Below, one piece after another: positions 1 through 11,311 of a stretch of DNA of 17,233 nucleotides. The translations under genes were made by a program, and so were the position numbers. The stretch is from Entophlyctis helioformis (Eukaryota; Chytridiomycota; Chytridiomycetes; Chytridiales; Chytriomycetaceae), in NCBI GenBank assembly GCA_025526915.1, contig JAHLKH010000364.1, forward strand, positions 1 to 17,233, read 5' to 3'. Within the stretch, counting starts at the first letter, position 1. Every line of letters begins with the position of its first letter. The notes below the pieces were generated by a model. That model did not search any database. It was not told the origin of the DNA and worked only from the letters and a program-made list of their open reading frames with translations.

Positions 1-2
1 AG

Positions 3-1493
3 GGCACAGCCGAGCAGGTTGTTGGAGCGAGTGGCAGCCAGGCCGTCGAGCCAGGGTTGCCAGGACAGCCAGCAGCAACCGCACAGCCAGGGGTGCCTCG
101 CTATGTGGTGCCGCCAGCCGCCGGCGACCTCGCATACGGCAGCAGCCACTGGGACGGCAAGCCCGCCGAGATCCATGCCATGATCCTCAAGCACGCCGGT
201 CCGCTCACTCGCTTCCTGTGCGGCCTGCTCGACGACAAGGACAAACTCGACCACTGGACCAAGCTGCAGCTGTGGACCGATGCGTTCAAGATAGACTGGC
301 AGGGCGATCTGGCGCTGCTGCCTTTCGTTTGGCTGAAGGACAGCAACGGGCTGCTCCTCGCACACTCTCGCTCCATGTACAACCGTCTCTGCAAGCGCTT
401 TCCGCAGTACACCGAGCGCTTCCATGCGAGCAAAGACGCACGGTACAACAACTACGACTTATTGATCGATAGCACTTATTTTGACAGCAGCCGCCTGCTT
501 CTCATTCCCATGCGGCATGGCTGGTTCGATCTGCTCGACTTTTCGTATCCGATCACGCTCGCTCGCATGTCGATCCGCTTTGGCTGCCTCGATCTGCTCA
601 AGCATCTCGACGACAAGTACAACACACTCCAAGACTGGATGGCCAAGCAAGATCGTACAAGCTCGTACTGGCACAGTGTAGTTGATCACGCAGCAAGCCA
701 AGGATATCTGGACGTTGTGCAGTACTTGTTTGATCTCGGTGTGACGGGATGCACGACAAAGGCAATGGATTATGCGGCTGCCAACGGCCACCTGCATGTG
801 GTTCAGTGGCTGCATGCCAACCGGACGGAAGGATGCACGACTGGAGCCATGGATTGGGCGGCTCATAGCGACCATATGCATGTGGTCAAGTGGCTTCACA
901 AGAACAGGACGGAAGGTTGTACAGATCATGCACTGTCATTTGCTGCAATCCAGGGCCGCCTTCAAGACCTCATCTGGCTCTACGAGAATTGCAATGTAAA
1001 GTGCACGCCAGCCGCATTTGATGACTCCATCATCAAGGGACACTTGGCCGTCGTCAAGTACATGCACTCGAAGGGCGGCCGTGCATCAAGCAATGTTGTT
1101 GAGTCTGCAGTTAGAGCGGGAAAGGTGGAGATGGTGCGGTACTTGATGGATTACGGATACGCGGTTGAACTCGGGGCACTCGAATACGCCAGGAACGCCG
1201 CCATCGCCGATATCCTCTTTGGCAGCCTCACGCTGGGACCGGGCATGGTCGCTGCTTGTCCAAGCCTACCAAAGAACTGCCACCAAGGCCATCACCATCG
1301 AGAGACTCGAGTCGAGAATCAAGGAACTGCAAGCATCAAGCAGACAATGAACGGGCAGCCAAGAGTGGCTGTTGAAATGAAGATGTTTATGCCGCACTTG
1401 TCGACACCAAACGCCATCTGCCACTTGTCCGCCGATGCCGCCACGACTTGCACAGCGGCTGCCCAGTGCTGGCATGCGACTCTGCAAGAATGA
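3..1493 (+). CDS. Ankyrin-repeat protein, 5' partial, disturbed 3' end
   Basis: The frame is open from the window edge with no ATG before base 57, so the true start lies outside. Bases 160-600 encode a helical, tryptophan-rich region of the kind preceding ankyrin repeats in chytrid expansions. Bases about 665-1190 encode at least five degenerate ankyrin repeats with the GH-(L/M)HVVQWLH-N-R-T-E-G-C-T pattern, a protein-protein interaction scaffold; no enzymatic domain is visible. Near 1205-1225 the gene-like signal moves from this frame to the +1 frame, where a charged helical tail (ending KELQASSRQ) stops at TGA 1348-1350. The original frame stays open to 1493 only because it crosses an antisense reverse-transcriptase fragment. 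The native end is therefore probably 1350, with a frameshift before it. Partner and role are unknown. I am confident of the repeats but not of the C-terminus. Confidence 0.85.
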   Translation, partial: GTAEQVVGASGSQAVEPGLPGQPAATAQPGVPRYVVPPAAGDLAYGSSHWDGKPAEIHAMILKHAGPLTRFLCGLLDDKDKLDHWTKLQLWTDAFKIDWQGDLALLPFVWLKDSNGLLLAHSRSMYNRLCKRFPQYTERFHASKDARYNNYDLLIDSTYFDSSRLLLIPMRHGWFDLLDFSYPITLARMSIRFGCLDLLKHLDDKYNTLQDWMAKQDRTSSYWHSVVDHAASQGYLDVVQYLFDLGVTGCTTKAMDYAAANGHLHVVQWLHANRTEGCTTGAMDWAAHSDHMHVVKWLHKNRTEGCTDHALSFAAIQGRLQDLIWLYENCNVKCTPAAFDDSIIKGHLAVVKYMHSKGGRASSNVVESAVRAGKVEMVRYLMDYGYAVELGALEYARNAAIADILFGSLTLGPGMVAACPSLPKNCHQGHHHRETRVENQGTASIKQTMNGQPRVAVEMKMFMPHLSTPNAICHLSADAATTCTAAAQCWHATLQE

Positions 1494-1663
1494 CCACATT
1501 GTCTGCAAACATCAGCCCACGGATGCCATGACCGTCAGCCATGGCTGGGATGCTGATCTCGGGGGATGCCATCGAGTATGTCGTTGAAGAACAGGTTGAA
1601 CAAGAGGCCAGACAGCGGGCAGCCTCGCCTGACACTGAACGGCTTAGAGTGGACAAGCCGATC
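1380..1663 (-). mobile_element. Non-LTR (LINE-type) reverse transcriptase fragment, decayed
   Basis: Reading the minus strand from 1663 downward gives consecutive conserved blocks of a LINE reverse transcriptase in changing frames. First comes a block containing RRGCPLSGLLFNLFFNDIL (about 1580-1635), matching the family's QGCPLSPLLFNLFINDI. Next is GLMFADNVVILAES (about 1478-1519), the catalytic FADD box with the second Asp replaced by Asn. Last is DKWQMAFGVDKCGI (about 1390-1432), the region that follows it. A TGA and frame changes separate the blocks, so the copy is dead. It overlaps the 3' end of the ankyrin gene in antisense. The left limit, between 1350 and 1380, is not sharp, and I cannot see target-site duplications or a poly(A) tail. 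Confidence 0.8.
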
Positions 1664-2051
1664 TTGCTGAATCTGACGGCCATGCGCGACTTGCTGTGCG
1701 ACTTGCTGCATCCCTGCATCTATTGGCGATGGTCACTATTCACTTGGACAGGATTGCTGTGCAGCCATGGCATTAGTAGCATCATCAGACAATGCCATGT
1801 TGGGCAAACAAGTGGAGGATCTGCATTCCTCCTCAGACAGCCACGCACGATTGCTGTCAAGGCAACGTCCAGAGACGGTCGGCTGGAATGTGCAGGACAG
1901 AACACCAAACGAAGCGCGCGTCGACAGGGCCGAGACCGCTGAAGCGTGCGAGAGAGGGTGACGCGGGACACGAGAGACTGGGACGCTGGGACAGGCGTGG
2001 AAGGAGAGAGTGTCAAAAAAGTGTGGCCATGGCATCTTGATGCAGATTGGC
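1664..2051. other. Stretch without a recognisable gene
   Basis: Several short frames are open on both strands, but none has a recognisable motif or a convincing amino-acid pattern. The part next to 1663 may be further decayed upstream sequence of the retroelement. A run of six A at 2015-2020 gives TTTTTT on the minus strand and could be a backup Pol III stop for the tRNA gene. Confidence 0.4.
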
Positions 2052-2055
2052 AAAA
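2052..2055 (-). terminator. RNA polymerase III terminator of tRNA-Ser
   Basis: AAAA on the plus strand is TTTT on the minus strand, six bases past the tRNA discriminator base. This is a usual Pol III stop signal. Confidence 0.6.
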
Positions 2056-2061
2056 GGAGAG

Positions 2062-2144
2062 CGACAACGGCAGGATTTGAACCTGCGCCTTCAGAGAAGA
2101 ATTGATTTCTAGTCAATCGCCTTAGACCACTCGGCCACGTTGTC
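2062..2144 (-). tRNA. tRNA-Ser (anticodon AGA)
   Basis: The minus strand folds as a class II tRNA of 83 nt. The acceptor stem GACAACG/CGTTGTC pairs over all seven positions, followed by discriminator G. The A box is TGGCCGAGTGG and the B box GGTTCAAATCC. The anticodon loop CTAGAAA reads AGA between pairing GATTGA/TCAATT arms, and an extended variable arm follows, as expected for serine. No intron is seen. It decodes UCU/UCC/UCA after A34-to-inosine editing. Retroelement remnants lie on both sides. Confidence 0.95.
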
Positions 2145-2233
2145 CCCTTCTTGTCGATTTTGTCGACTGAAACACCATCTACCTTGGCTGTGAGTCAAGT
2201 GAGATGGCATCGATTTGATGAGCATTCATTGGT

Positions 2234-2904
2234 TCATGGTCTGCCGAGTGTGCCTCCCTCTTGTTGAATAGTGGATCGGGCTGCTTCGTTCCAAGTGCTC
2301 GCAGAGCACGCCCCACCAGCCACACTGTGCACCATGGCATGGCGTGTCGGTGCATGTCCCACATTCCCATGTGTTGCAATGGCGCGTGCTGCTGCGAACC
2401 GCGCGTCCAAGCCACGCTGCCCATGCGCTGTGCGAATAGCCACGATCCGCTCCTCTGTGCACTCGAGCGCAAAGTGCGCAATCTCCAGCGTGTTTCCCAG
2501 ATCCTCGCCGCACATGATGCAGCATGAACCGTCACCAAACGGGTGGGCTGGGCCAAGCAGGTTGGCGTTGATGGCGCGGCGAGCCGTGTGGATGCCGCCT
2601 ACACGAGAGCAAGCATCAGAAACCGCGCACCTTCCGAGCGTCGCGGGTCAAAGACCGGATCTCGTATGATGTTGGCTGTCTTGTGGCATCTGTAGATGGC
2701 AGCCGTATCGCACTTGCTGGCAGACTTGAGCGTGACAGCCAGGCCGTATGCCTTGAGGCGGGGCTTGCTGTCCGGGTCGCCGTCGGGCAGGCCGGGCGTG
2801 GCCATGTACCGGTTGTAGAGTTGGATCGAGCGGCGTGTCCAGTACCAGAGGCGTCCGCCAACGGGTACTGGCTGTGCGGGGCAGAGCAGGCCACACACTA
2901 GCAC
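2234..2904 (-). mobile_element. Probable LINE C-terminal fragment with zinc knuckle
   Basis: Two minus-strand frames show protein-like composition. The first (2904 to about 2635) reads through a region with RLWYWTRRSIQLYNRYM and ends near 2599. The second (about 2620 to 2234) contains SCCIMCGEDLG...TLEIAHFALEC at about 2459-2526. That is a C-x2-C-x(n)-H-x4-C knuckle like those at the C-terminus of LINE reverse transcriptases. The frames can be joined by a GT...AG interval of about 36 nt, but that is too short for the introns seen elsewhere here, so a simple frameshift in a dead copy is likelier. It cannot be the same insertion as the RT fragment at 1380-1663 in simple order, because on this strand the C-terminal part lies upstream of the RT part. 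It could also be an unrecognised host exon pair. Confidence 0.5.
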
Positions 2905-2949
2905 TACTCAGCCGACAAACACTGCACAAAACTAGCATTGTACTGTGTA

Positions 2950-4594
2950 TTATGAGATGTAAGACAATATGGATATCCAGAAACTCCTCCTTGGCGCAGG
3001 AGCTGGAGATGCCGACACAGCAGACGACCGCACGGTCTGCTTGATCTTCTTCTCCTTCATCTGGGCCTTGAGCAACGACTTGAAGAGCATCCAGCTACCT
3101 TCAAGGACGATCCATGACACAAAAGCTTCAACGGCAAGGCTGCGGATCATGTCGCGCATGACTGGCACAAAGCGGTCACGGCCAAAGACAGCCAGCACCG
3201 AGTCCGAGACGAGGGAGGCGACTGCAGACAGCGGCGAGAGCGAGGAGAGAGGCGTAGCCCAGTGGACGGCTTGGTGCGCCATCATGTGCACAAGAACGCC
3301 TTCAAGAGGCAGTGTTACAGCCTTGGCGGCCAGATGGCCACAGAGACCTCCCGCCAAGGCAAGGTAGAACCCAGACAGCGTCGGGGGTCCGTTGCTTACT
3401 TCCATCAAGGGAACAGGAAGCATAGGCGTCTGGATCGGTGCCGTTAGAGATGAGGTCTCCGAGCCATGCTCAAGGGACGCGGTCGACTGGGCACGAGAGA
3501 GTGCGGGAACAGATCTGGTGGGCGAGGGCGAGTGCGGAGCGGTAGACGACAAGGCCGATGACGAGGCCAGCGAACTCGAGGATACCGCGCGTTGAAGCGA
3601 CGCAGTTGACGCCGACTTGGCCACGGCAGATCCAGCAGTGCCGGGCAGCTCAGGGCCCAGCATAGACTTGAAGATCTGCTTGGCATAGGTGCAGACGCGC
3701 GCATGGACGCTGTTGAAGACCGTGCCAAGAAAAAGTGCTGTGGATCCAACAACCAGCGCACTGAGGACTGTCGACTGCATGGTGGCGTGGAATGCTGCGC
3801 GTGATGCCATGGCTCGACTGAATATCCGTGCCCAAGAGCCGTCATGACGCGCGGCAGTCAAGACAGGGCCGCCGATACTGACCAGAGCTGCGTGCCGATG
3901 AAGCGGATACGTGGCCAAGAACCCAAGCCTACAGATAGCCGAGCCATTGGTCAGCATGCATGGCGATACCAAGAGACCAAATTCCAGACAATCCGATCCA
4001 TACCCGCCAGCAAACGCATTGATAAAGGACTGGCTGCATCGCGGACGAAGCGGAGCCATGAGTCCAAGCCCGTAGATTGTGTATGTAGCAACAATGCCCA
4101 AGCCGTTTGCAGCTGCTTGGATCCCGAGGCCCTTCCAGTAGATGGGACCAAAGGCGGCACGCGTAGATACGGATCCCACAGCCCCGGCTGCAAGGAGCGG
4201 CAAGCAGATCTGTCTGCGGTATGCAGAGACAAAGGGATAGGCACCAACGAGTCTGGCGACTGGGTCTGTCGAGAGCATGTGTGCATCCAGTCAGTGGGCC
4301 GATGCAGCAAACACGGCGGAGCAGAGGCGGCGGAGGCGTGCACCGACCCGCAGCGGCCATGACCAAGATGGCAGAGCTCTCGGACAAGAACTGCTCGGCC
4401 CGCTCGGCCTCGATGTTGACCAAGTACGAGTCGATGGAGGCCACAATGTCGGCCTCGAGCTTGGCCAGGTTGCTGGCGGCCGCATTGCCTGTGCTGCTGG
4501 CTGGTGCCTGTGGTGGTTGGGTTGGCGAGCGAGCGGGGAAGACGCTTGCGGGCGACGGCACGCCAAGAACAGCGTTGAGGGTTGTGAGCACCAT
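2950..4594 (-). CDS. Mitochondrial carrier-like protein, SLC25A46/Ugo1 type
   Basis: Proposed exons on the minus strand are 4594-4348, 4265-4004 and 3928-2950 (stop TAA), giving about 495 aa. Intron 1 (82 nt) has donor GTCGGT, branch CTGAC and acceptor GACAG. Intron 2 (75 nt) has GTATGG, CTGAC and TGTAG, and it stays open if retained. After exon 1, residues about 85-150 hold GPIYWKGLG, resembling the WKG of SLC25A46. The intron 2 junction creates AGGLGFLATYPL, a carrier-like helix with a Pro-Leu signature. A Ser-rich loop of about 70 residues follows, then AGGLCGHLAAKA..LPLEGVLVH, like the YPLETVLHRL of SLC25A46, and a last hydrophobic segment. Relatives sit in the outer mitochondrial membrane and act in fusion and cristae organisation. 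Canonical Px(D/E)xx(K/R) triplets are eroded, as in that branch. The family call is from memory of motifs. The start ATG at 4594 precedes a short Ala/Pro-rich leader. Confidence 0.6.
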
Positions 4595-4710
4595 GCGTGT
4601 GTGTGTGTTTGTGTGTGTGCCTGTGGTAATATGTCGTCTTGGGCCGCTCAACTCAGACGCAACTCAGCGCACAACTCGGCACAACTCGACTCGCACGATC
4701 TCGCACCAAG
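4595..4710. promoter_or_regulatory. Shared promoter between divergent genes
   Basis: Only 116 bp separate the two start codons (4594 minus, 4711 plus). The segment holds a GT-rich microsatellite (about 4595-4623) and, nearer the plus-strand gene, four closely spaced copies of CAACTC(A/G) within about 4648-4690. No TATA box is evident. With so little room, both transcripts probably start from one open region; this is inference. Confidence 0.55.
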
Positions 4711-7292
4711 ATGGAGCGCCAGCCGGCAACGACGACGGCGTCGGATGCTCGCCGGCCGCCACCGCAGCCGCAGCAAGATGCGGTCGCCCGCCACTGCCAG
4801 GCGGCATCCGCTGCATTCCTGGCCGGCTCGTACAGCGACTCGCTGCAGCAGCTACAGCTCGCCGCCTCTGCCGCATCGCAGCATTCGTCGCAGCATCCGT
4901 CGCAGCATCCGTCGCCGTCGGCACCAGCGATGATGCCCACACGCTTGCACATGCGATGGCTGTGGTGCAGCTGTATCTGGACACTCAGACACGGATGCGG
5001 TCGCGGATACAGTCGCAGACGCCGGCACAAGAACAAGCACATGCACACACAGCCGATGCACAAGCGGGCTCTGCACCGCACAAGGGCAAGAGGCAGGCCG
5101 TTCACTCGGCGGCATTGGCAGGTCGCAGCACTTTGCCGAGGCTGCCATCCCACGAGGTGTCGTCGTCATCGGCTCGCTGGACAGACGACTGGCTCAGGCT
5201 GGATGCGGCGATGCGAGACCTGCGACTCACGCCTGCATCGCCAGCGCCACAGCCGCTTGCTGCGTCCGACGATCCCGTCGGCCACGACGGCGGCATCTAT
5301 GCAGACCGTCGCCCACAAGGTGCACAGGCACCCGGCAGTCGGCAAGAGATCGGCCATGGCGCGGATGATGTGGACGACGACGACGACGAGGATGATGAGG
5401 ATGAGGATGCGTCCATTGCACGATCGATTCAACTGCCGCCGCTCCTGGCCGACACGGCCAGTATTGCACTCACACGCGCCGTCATCGCGTTCCATCGCCA
5501 GTGGCACCATCTCGCTGTGTGCACGCTGGAGCCTTACATGGACAACCTCGAGTCGCTCGACTACGGCACAGGTCTCCGCATCTGCATGGTCTACATTGAC
5601 GCGAGTCTGCGGTTGGGCCATATCGGCCGCGCGCAAGCTGGCGTGGCGGCCATCAAAGCCGTGTTGGTGCCGTTGGCAGAGCACGACCAGATGGACCGGA
5701 TAGGTGGCGGCGGCGATGCGGCTGGCTCGACTGGGTCCATGTCGGCGTCGACAGTGTCGGCCAGCCCGTCGCCGTCCGTGTCGCCCATGGCGTCAAGACC
5801 CGGCACATCCATGGGGTCGCATGGATCACCGACGCGGTCCACACCAGAGCCGCCTGGCCATCCACACGTGCCAGGGCCAGCATCAGGGTCAGCATCACGA
5901 TCCGTGTCTCCAAGTCACCCTCAACAACAACAACAAGGGCCGCTGGCAAGTTTAGGAACAGGATGGCTGCCGTCGCTTCACGACCATTTGCAGACACTTT
6001 GGCATGCCATTCCGTCCATGTATGGCGGATCGCTCCAGCTGCTCCAGATGGTGTACTCGATCCGCGTGCTCCTAGCCGAATGGCGGCACCTCTCGCAACA
6101 CCCACTGCTTGGACAACCAGACAGTGGCACCGAACGATACCAACAGCAACAGGAGCAACAGCAACGCCGGCAACACCAGATCCAGCTGCACGTGTTTGAG
6201 ATTCTGGACACTGCGCAGGCAACGTTGGACAGTATTGCTGAGCAGGCTGACCGATCTGCTGCTCACACACGATTGTCCTCACCAGGCCGCAACACGCCAA
6301 CGCCAACGCCGTCGGCGATGCCAGCACCGGCCCTTGCCAGTGAGGCTGCACCACCCACCTCAGCGTCATTGGCTCCGTGTCGCAACCTTCTCACATCCCT
6401 CCGACTCGAGGCCGTGTGGTTATCGGACGAGCCCGACCGCATGCAGTCGTGTCTCGGTCTGATGCACCACCACATCCATGGCCAGCCTGCACACGCCACC
6501 AACCTTGCAACCATCAATGCCACCGCCAGTGCCCGGCATTCGCTATCAGGGCAAGTGGGCAGCGCCGTGCCGTCGTGGACCGACATGCCGCACTGGATGC
6601 GGGCCCATCTGTCGACCATGAACGCGCAAACAGGTGCTGTCAGCGTCGCGGCGGCCATTGAGCGATCGACGCAAGATACCAGTGAGGGCGACTTGGGCGG
6701 TATGGACCCGGACCGCGCGTGGCCGTCTGCCGACGTGGCCGGGTCTCGACGTGCGTGGCGATCGGCGCTGTATGCCGCCACGCTGGCGTATTTGGGCAAC
6801 CGGCCGGCCGAGTCGCATCGGCTGTATGCCACGCTCTATGCCAGCACGAGGTCGGAGACGAGCACAGCGCCGTGGAGTCGTGTCGAGGCTGCCGTCGTGA
6901 CCCTGCGATGCGTCGAGACGTGCATTCAGTCATCGGCTGATCACGGCATGCAGGCGGACAGTGTGCGAGCCGTGCGGATCGCTGTTGTGCCGCTGTCCAT
7001 AAACGGCGGCGTGCGGACGGAGGGAAGCCGTGAGGCTGTGCTGCGCATGGCGCTGCGGCCACGTCAAGTGCCGCGACAGGTTCTGCAGTCGTGTTTCCAG
7101 ATGCTGTCGCTGTCGGTTCAGACGCTGGATTCGAGTGACCGGGCCATGGATGACGCGGGTGGCGTCGTCGGCGGAGAGGGGGATACCCGGCTGCTGGCCG
7201 ATGGCGCAGAAACACAACAGTTGTGGATGCTCCGCAATGCCATGATGGTGTGGATGGCATACATCTCGGTCTGTCTGGGACGCCGCAAATGA
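4711..7292 (+). CDS. cnot10: CNOT10-like TPR subunit of the CCR4-NOT complex
   Basis: The start is ATG 4711 in a good context (AAGATGG); the stop is TGA 7290-7292. The N-terminus reads in one frame to about 4886, including a TPR-like helix pair (AFLAGSYSDSLQQLQLA). The gene then continues in another frame from about 4928 with DDAHTLAHAMAVVQLYLDTQ and stays open to the end. Either a 41-nt GT-AG intron (4887-4927, phase fits, about 846 aa) or an indel in the 12-base repeat there joins them. The order resembles CNOT10: an N-terminal TPR hairpin, an acidic tract (D/E-rich, 5368-5412), then helices LTRAVIAFHRQWHHLAVCTL and GLRICMVYIDASLRLGHIGRA. Two long Ser/Pro/Gln-rich insertions follow (5700-5950, 6130-6370), then C-terminal helices (ALYAATLAYLGNRPAESHRL). 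CNOT10 works with CNOT11 in the cytoplasmic mRNA deadenylase complex. The call rests on the TPR pattern and is moderate. Confidence 0.6.
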
Positions 7293-7319
7293 GGACAGCA
7301 TGCCAGCCAGCATGCCAGC

Positions 7320-7325
7320 AATAAA
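7320..7325 (+). promoter_or_regulatory. Poly(A) signal AATAAA
   Basis: AATAAA begins 27 nt after the stop codon of the CNOT10-like gene, the expected place for a cleavage signal. The 291-nt spacer to the convergent kinase gene otherwise contains only a (GGGC)n run around 7544-7562. Confidence 0.55.
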
Positions 7326-7583
7326 ATAGAAACAGCCATGGGCGGCGGGTCCGGTCATCCATGCAAGACAATGTTATTCTTGTTGTGTGCATATCCACAT
7401 GTTTGCCCCGGCCATCCCACGCATCCACTCTTCAGCCGTCCACTCGTCCATCGCGTGGACCGCATATGTAACAATGAGAGCGGAGCACCAAGGATACCCA
7501 TCAAGGGACCTCAGTCACAGGCCGAGTCAGCCTGGCAGGCGAACGGGCGGGCGGGCGGGCGGCCGCGCGCAACGGGCAGAAAA

Positions 7584-10101
<2,518 letters not shown>

Positions 10102-10216
10102 ATGTGTCGTCGAAGTCGAGGTCGTGGTCGTGGTCGAGCTCCAGGCTGAGGTCCAGGCTGAGGTCCAGCTGCTGCGGGCTGCAAGGTCAAGACAGAGTTT
10201 GTTGAACCGCTCTGGT

Positions 10217-10320
10217 CTCCTTGGTGACAACGCTCTGATTGGTCTGCTGGTGGCAACGCTCTGATTGGGCGATTTTGTGGAAACGCTGTGATTGGCCGAT
10301 CTAGTGGAAACGCGCCATGC
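10217..10320 (-). promoter_or_regulatory. Triple CCAAT-box array upstream of the NDR kinase
   Basis: A 26-27 bp imperfect repeat (core (C/A)AACGCTCTGATTGG) occurs three times plus a partial copy. Each full copy carries ATTGG (10238-10242, 10264-10268, 10291-10295), i.e. CCAAT on the minus strand within CCAATCA(G/C)AG. They lie 137-194 bp upstream of the kinase ATG. CCAATCA is the usual core for the HAP/NF-Y complex. Function is inferred. Confidence 0.6.
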
Positions 10321-10811
10321 CAGATCCAAAACCCCATCCCACAACCGACCGCAGCCGCACTTGCCGCATAACCGCACAACCGCACACCACAAAGAACAAC
10401 GAGCCCAACGACAGCGACGTAGCCAACGAGCCCCACACGCTGACAGCAGGTCTGTGCGCTCTGTCCAGCCATCCACAAAGCCATCTGCCCACTCCTGCTG
10501 CCTGCCGTCACTCTGCCCTCTCGCACCACCTGGCTGGCCGCCTGCGAGGACACTGCAACAAGCATGACGCACTGGCATATCGCCAAGCTTGCCCAGATGC
10601 CCACGCTTGTGCCCATACTGACACTGACTGCTTCTCACCCTTGCACACTCTGCCGCTTCCGCCGACGCCGGTCACATGTACACACGCACGCACTCACGCA
10701 CGCTCTGACACGCACGCTCTGACACACACGCTCTGGCACTGGGGGTTGCTGACTGGCTGGTGCTGCTTGGTGCTGTCTCGCAGCTCGGTCTCACCAAATG
10801 CCAGTGCCACC
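10321..10811. other. Spacer with a short minisatellite
   Basis: A plus-strand frame is open through here and into the nuclease-like remnant, but its composition (His/Pro/Thr-rich, no motif) does not argue for a gene. At about 10678-10736 a unit close to CACGCTCTGACACG is repeated about three times after a CACG-rich run. Nothing else is recognised. Confidence 0.45.
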
Positions 10812-11290
10812 ACACCAACGGCTGTGATTGCCAGTGACTCAGATCTGGTCGTACACTGCGTCAGATACTGTCCTGTCACTTTGATGTGCATGCAGAAGGG
10901 GCATGCCAGCCAGATCTGGCCATACAACCATGGTGGCATCACTTCTACAGTGTTGGCCCTTGGGGTGTATGATTTCCCTGGTGCTTGCCAACTTGCTGCT
11001 GCACTGGCCAAGAACAATTACCATAACTGCCATGGTCACAGTACATGGGATGTCTGGCTTCATACTCTTGATTGTCATCAACACTGCGATGCCAACTTAT
11101 GCCTGTTGCTTCTCACACTGCATAGTAAGTCTGCTCACTGCCATCAATGATGTCAACAAGCATGTTGATGAAGCGCAAGTGGGCAACACATCAGGGCAGC
11201 TGAGTTTTGCTCTCTCTCCTTCATGACTCTGACGTCACCAAGAAGTTGAAGAAAGACGTCAAGGTTGCCTACGTCAAGGAGATGCTGACA
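10812..11290 (+). pseudogene. Decayed nuclease-like gene, copy A (D-S-D-L motif)
   Basis: The plus strand reads TAVIASDSDLVVHC (10820-10861), continues through QIWPYNHGGITSTVLALGVYDFPGACQLAAALAKNNYHNC, and then needs a frame change. The other frame carries AINDVNKHVDEA near 11140-11178 and a third frame DVTKKLKKDVKVAY near 11231-11272, ending at a TGA. The same order of blocks is found in copy B on the opposite strand, which shows this was one protein. The hydrophobic-strand plus (G/S)DSDL pattern and the later PGA..AA.LAK helix resemble XPG/FEN1-type (PIN-like) nucleases; that assignment is inference. No intact frame remains. Confidence 0.5.
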
Positions 11291-11311
11291 GATATGGTGT
11301 GACCTTACCAT

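Noticed and set aside
101..451. Minus-strand frame opposite the ankyrin gene
   Set aside because: Shadow of the codon-biased plus-strand gene; no motif and Ser/Arg-rich composition.
3844..4362. Plus-strand frame inside the carrier-like gene
   Set aside because: It opposes exons with conserved motifs and spliceable introns, and shows no protein-like pattern of its own.
4221..4710. Upstream extension of the long CNOT10-like frame
   Set aside because: This part overlaps exon 1 of the divergent gene and the GT microsatellite; the TPR-like N-terminus is in another frame starting at ATG 4711.
10317..11150. 834-nt plus-strand open frame as an intact gene
   Set aside because: Its first 490 bases are low-complexity spacer; only the last part matches the degraded nuclease-like copy, which leaves the frame before its end.
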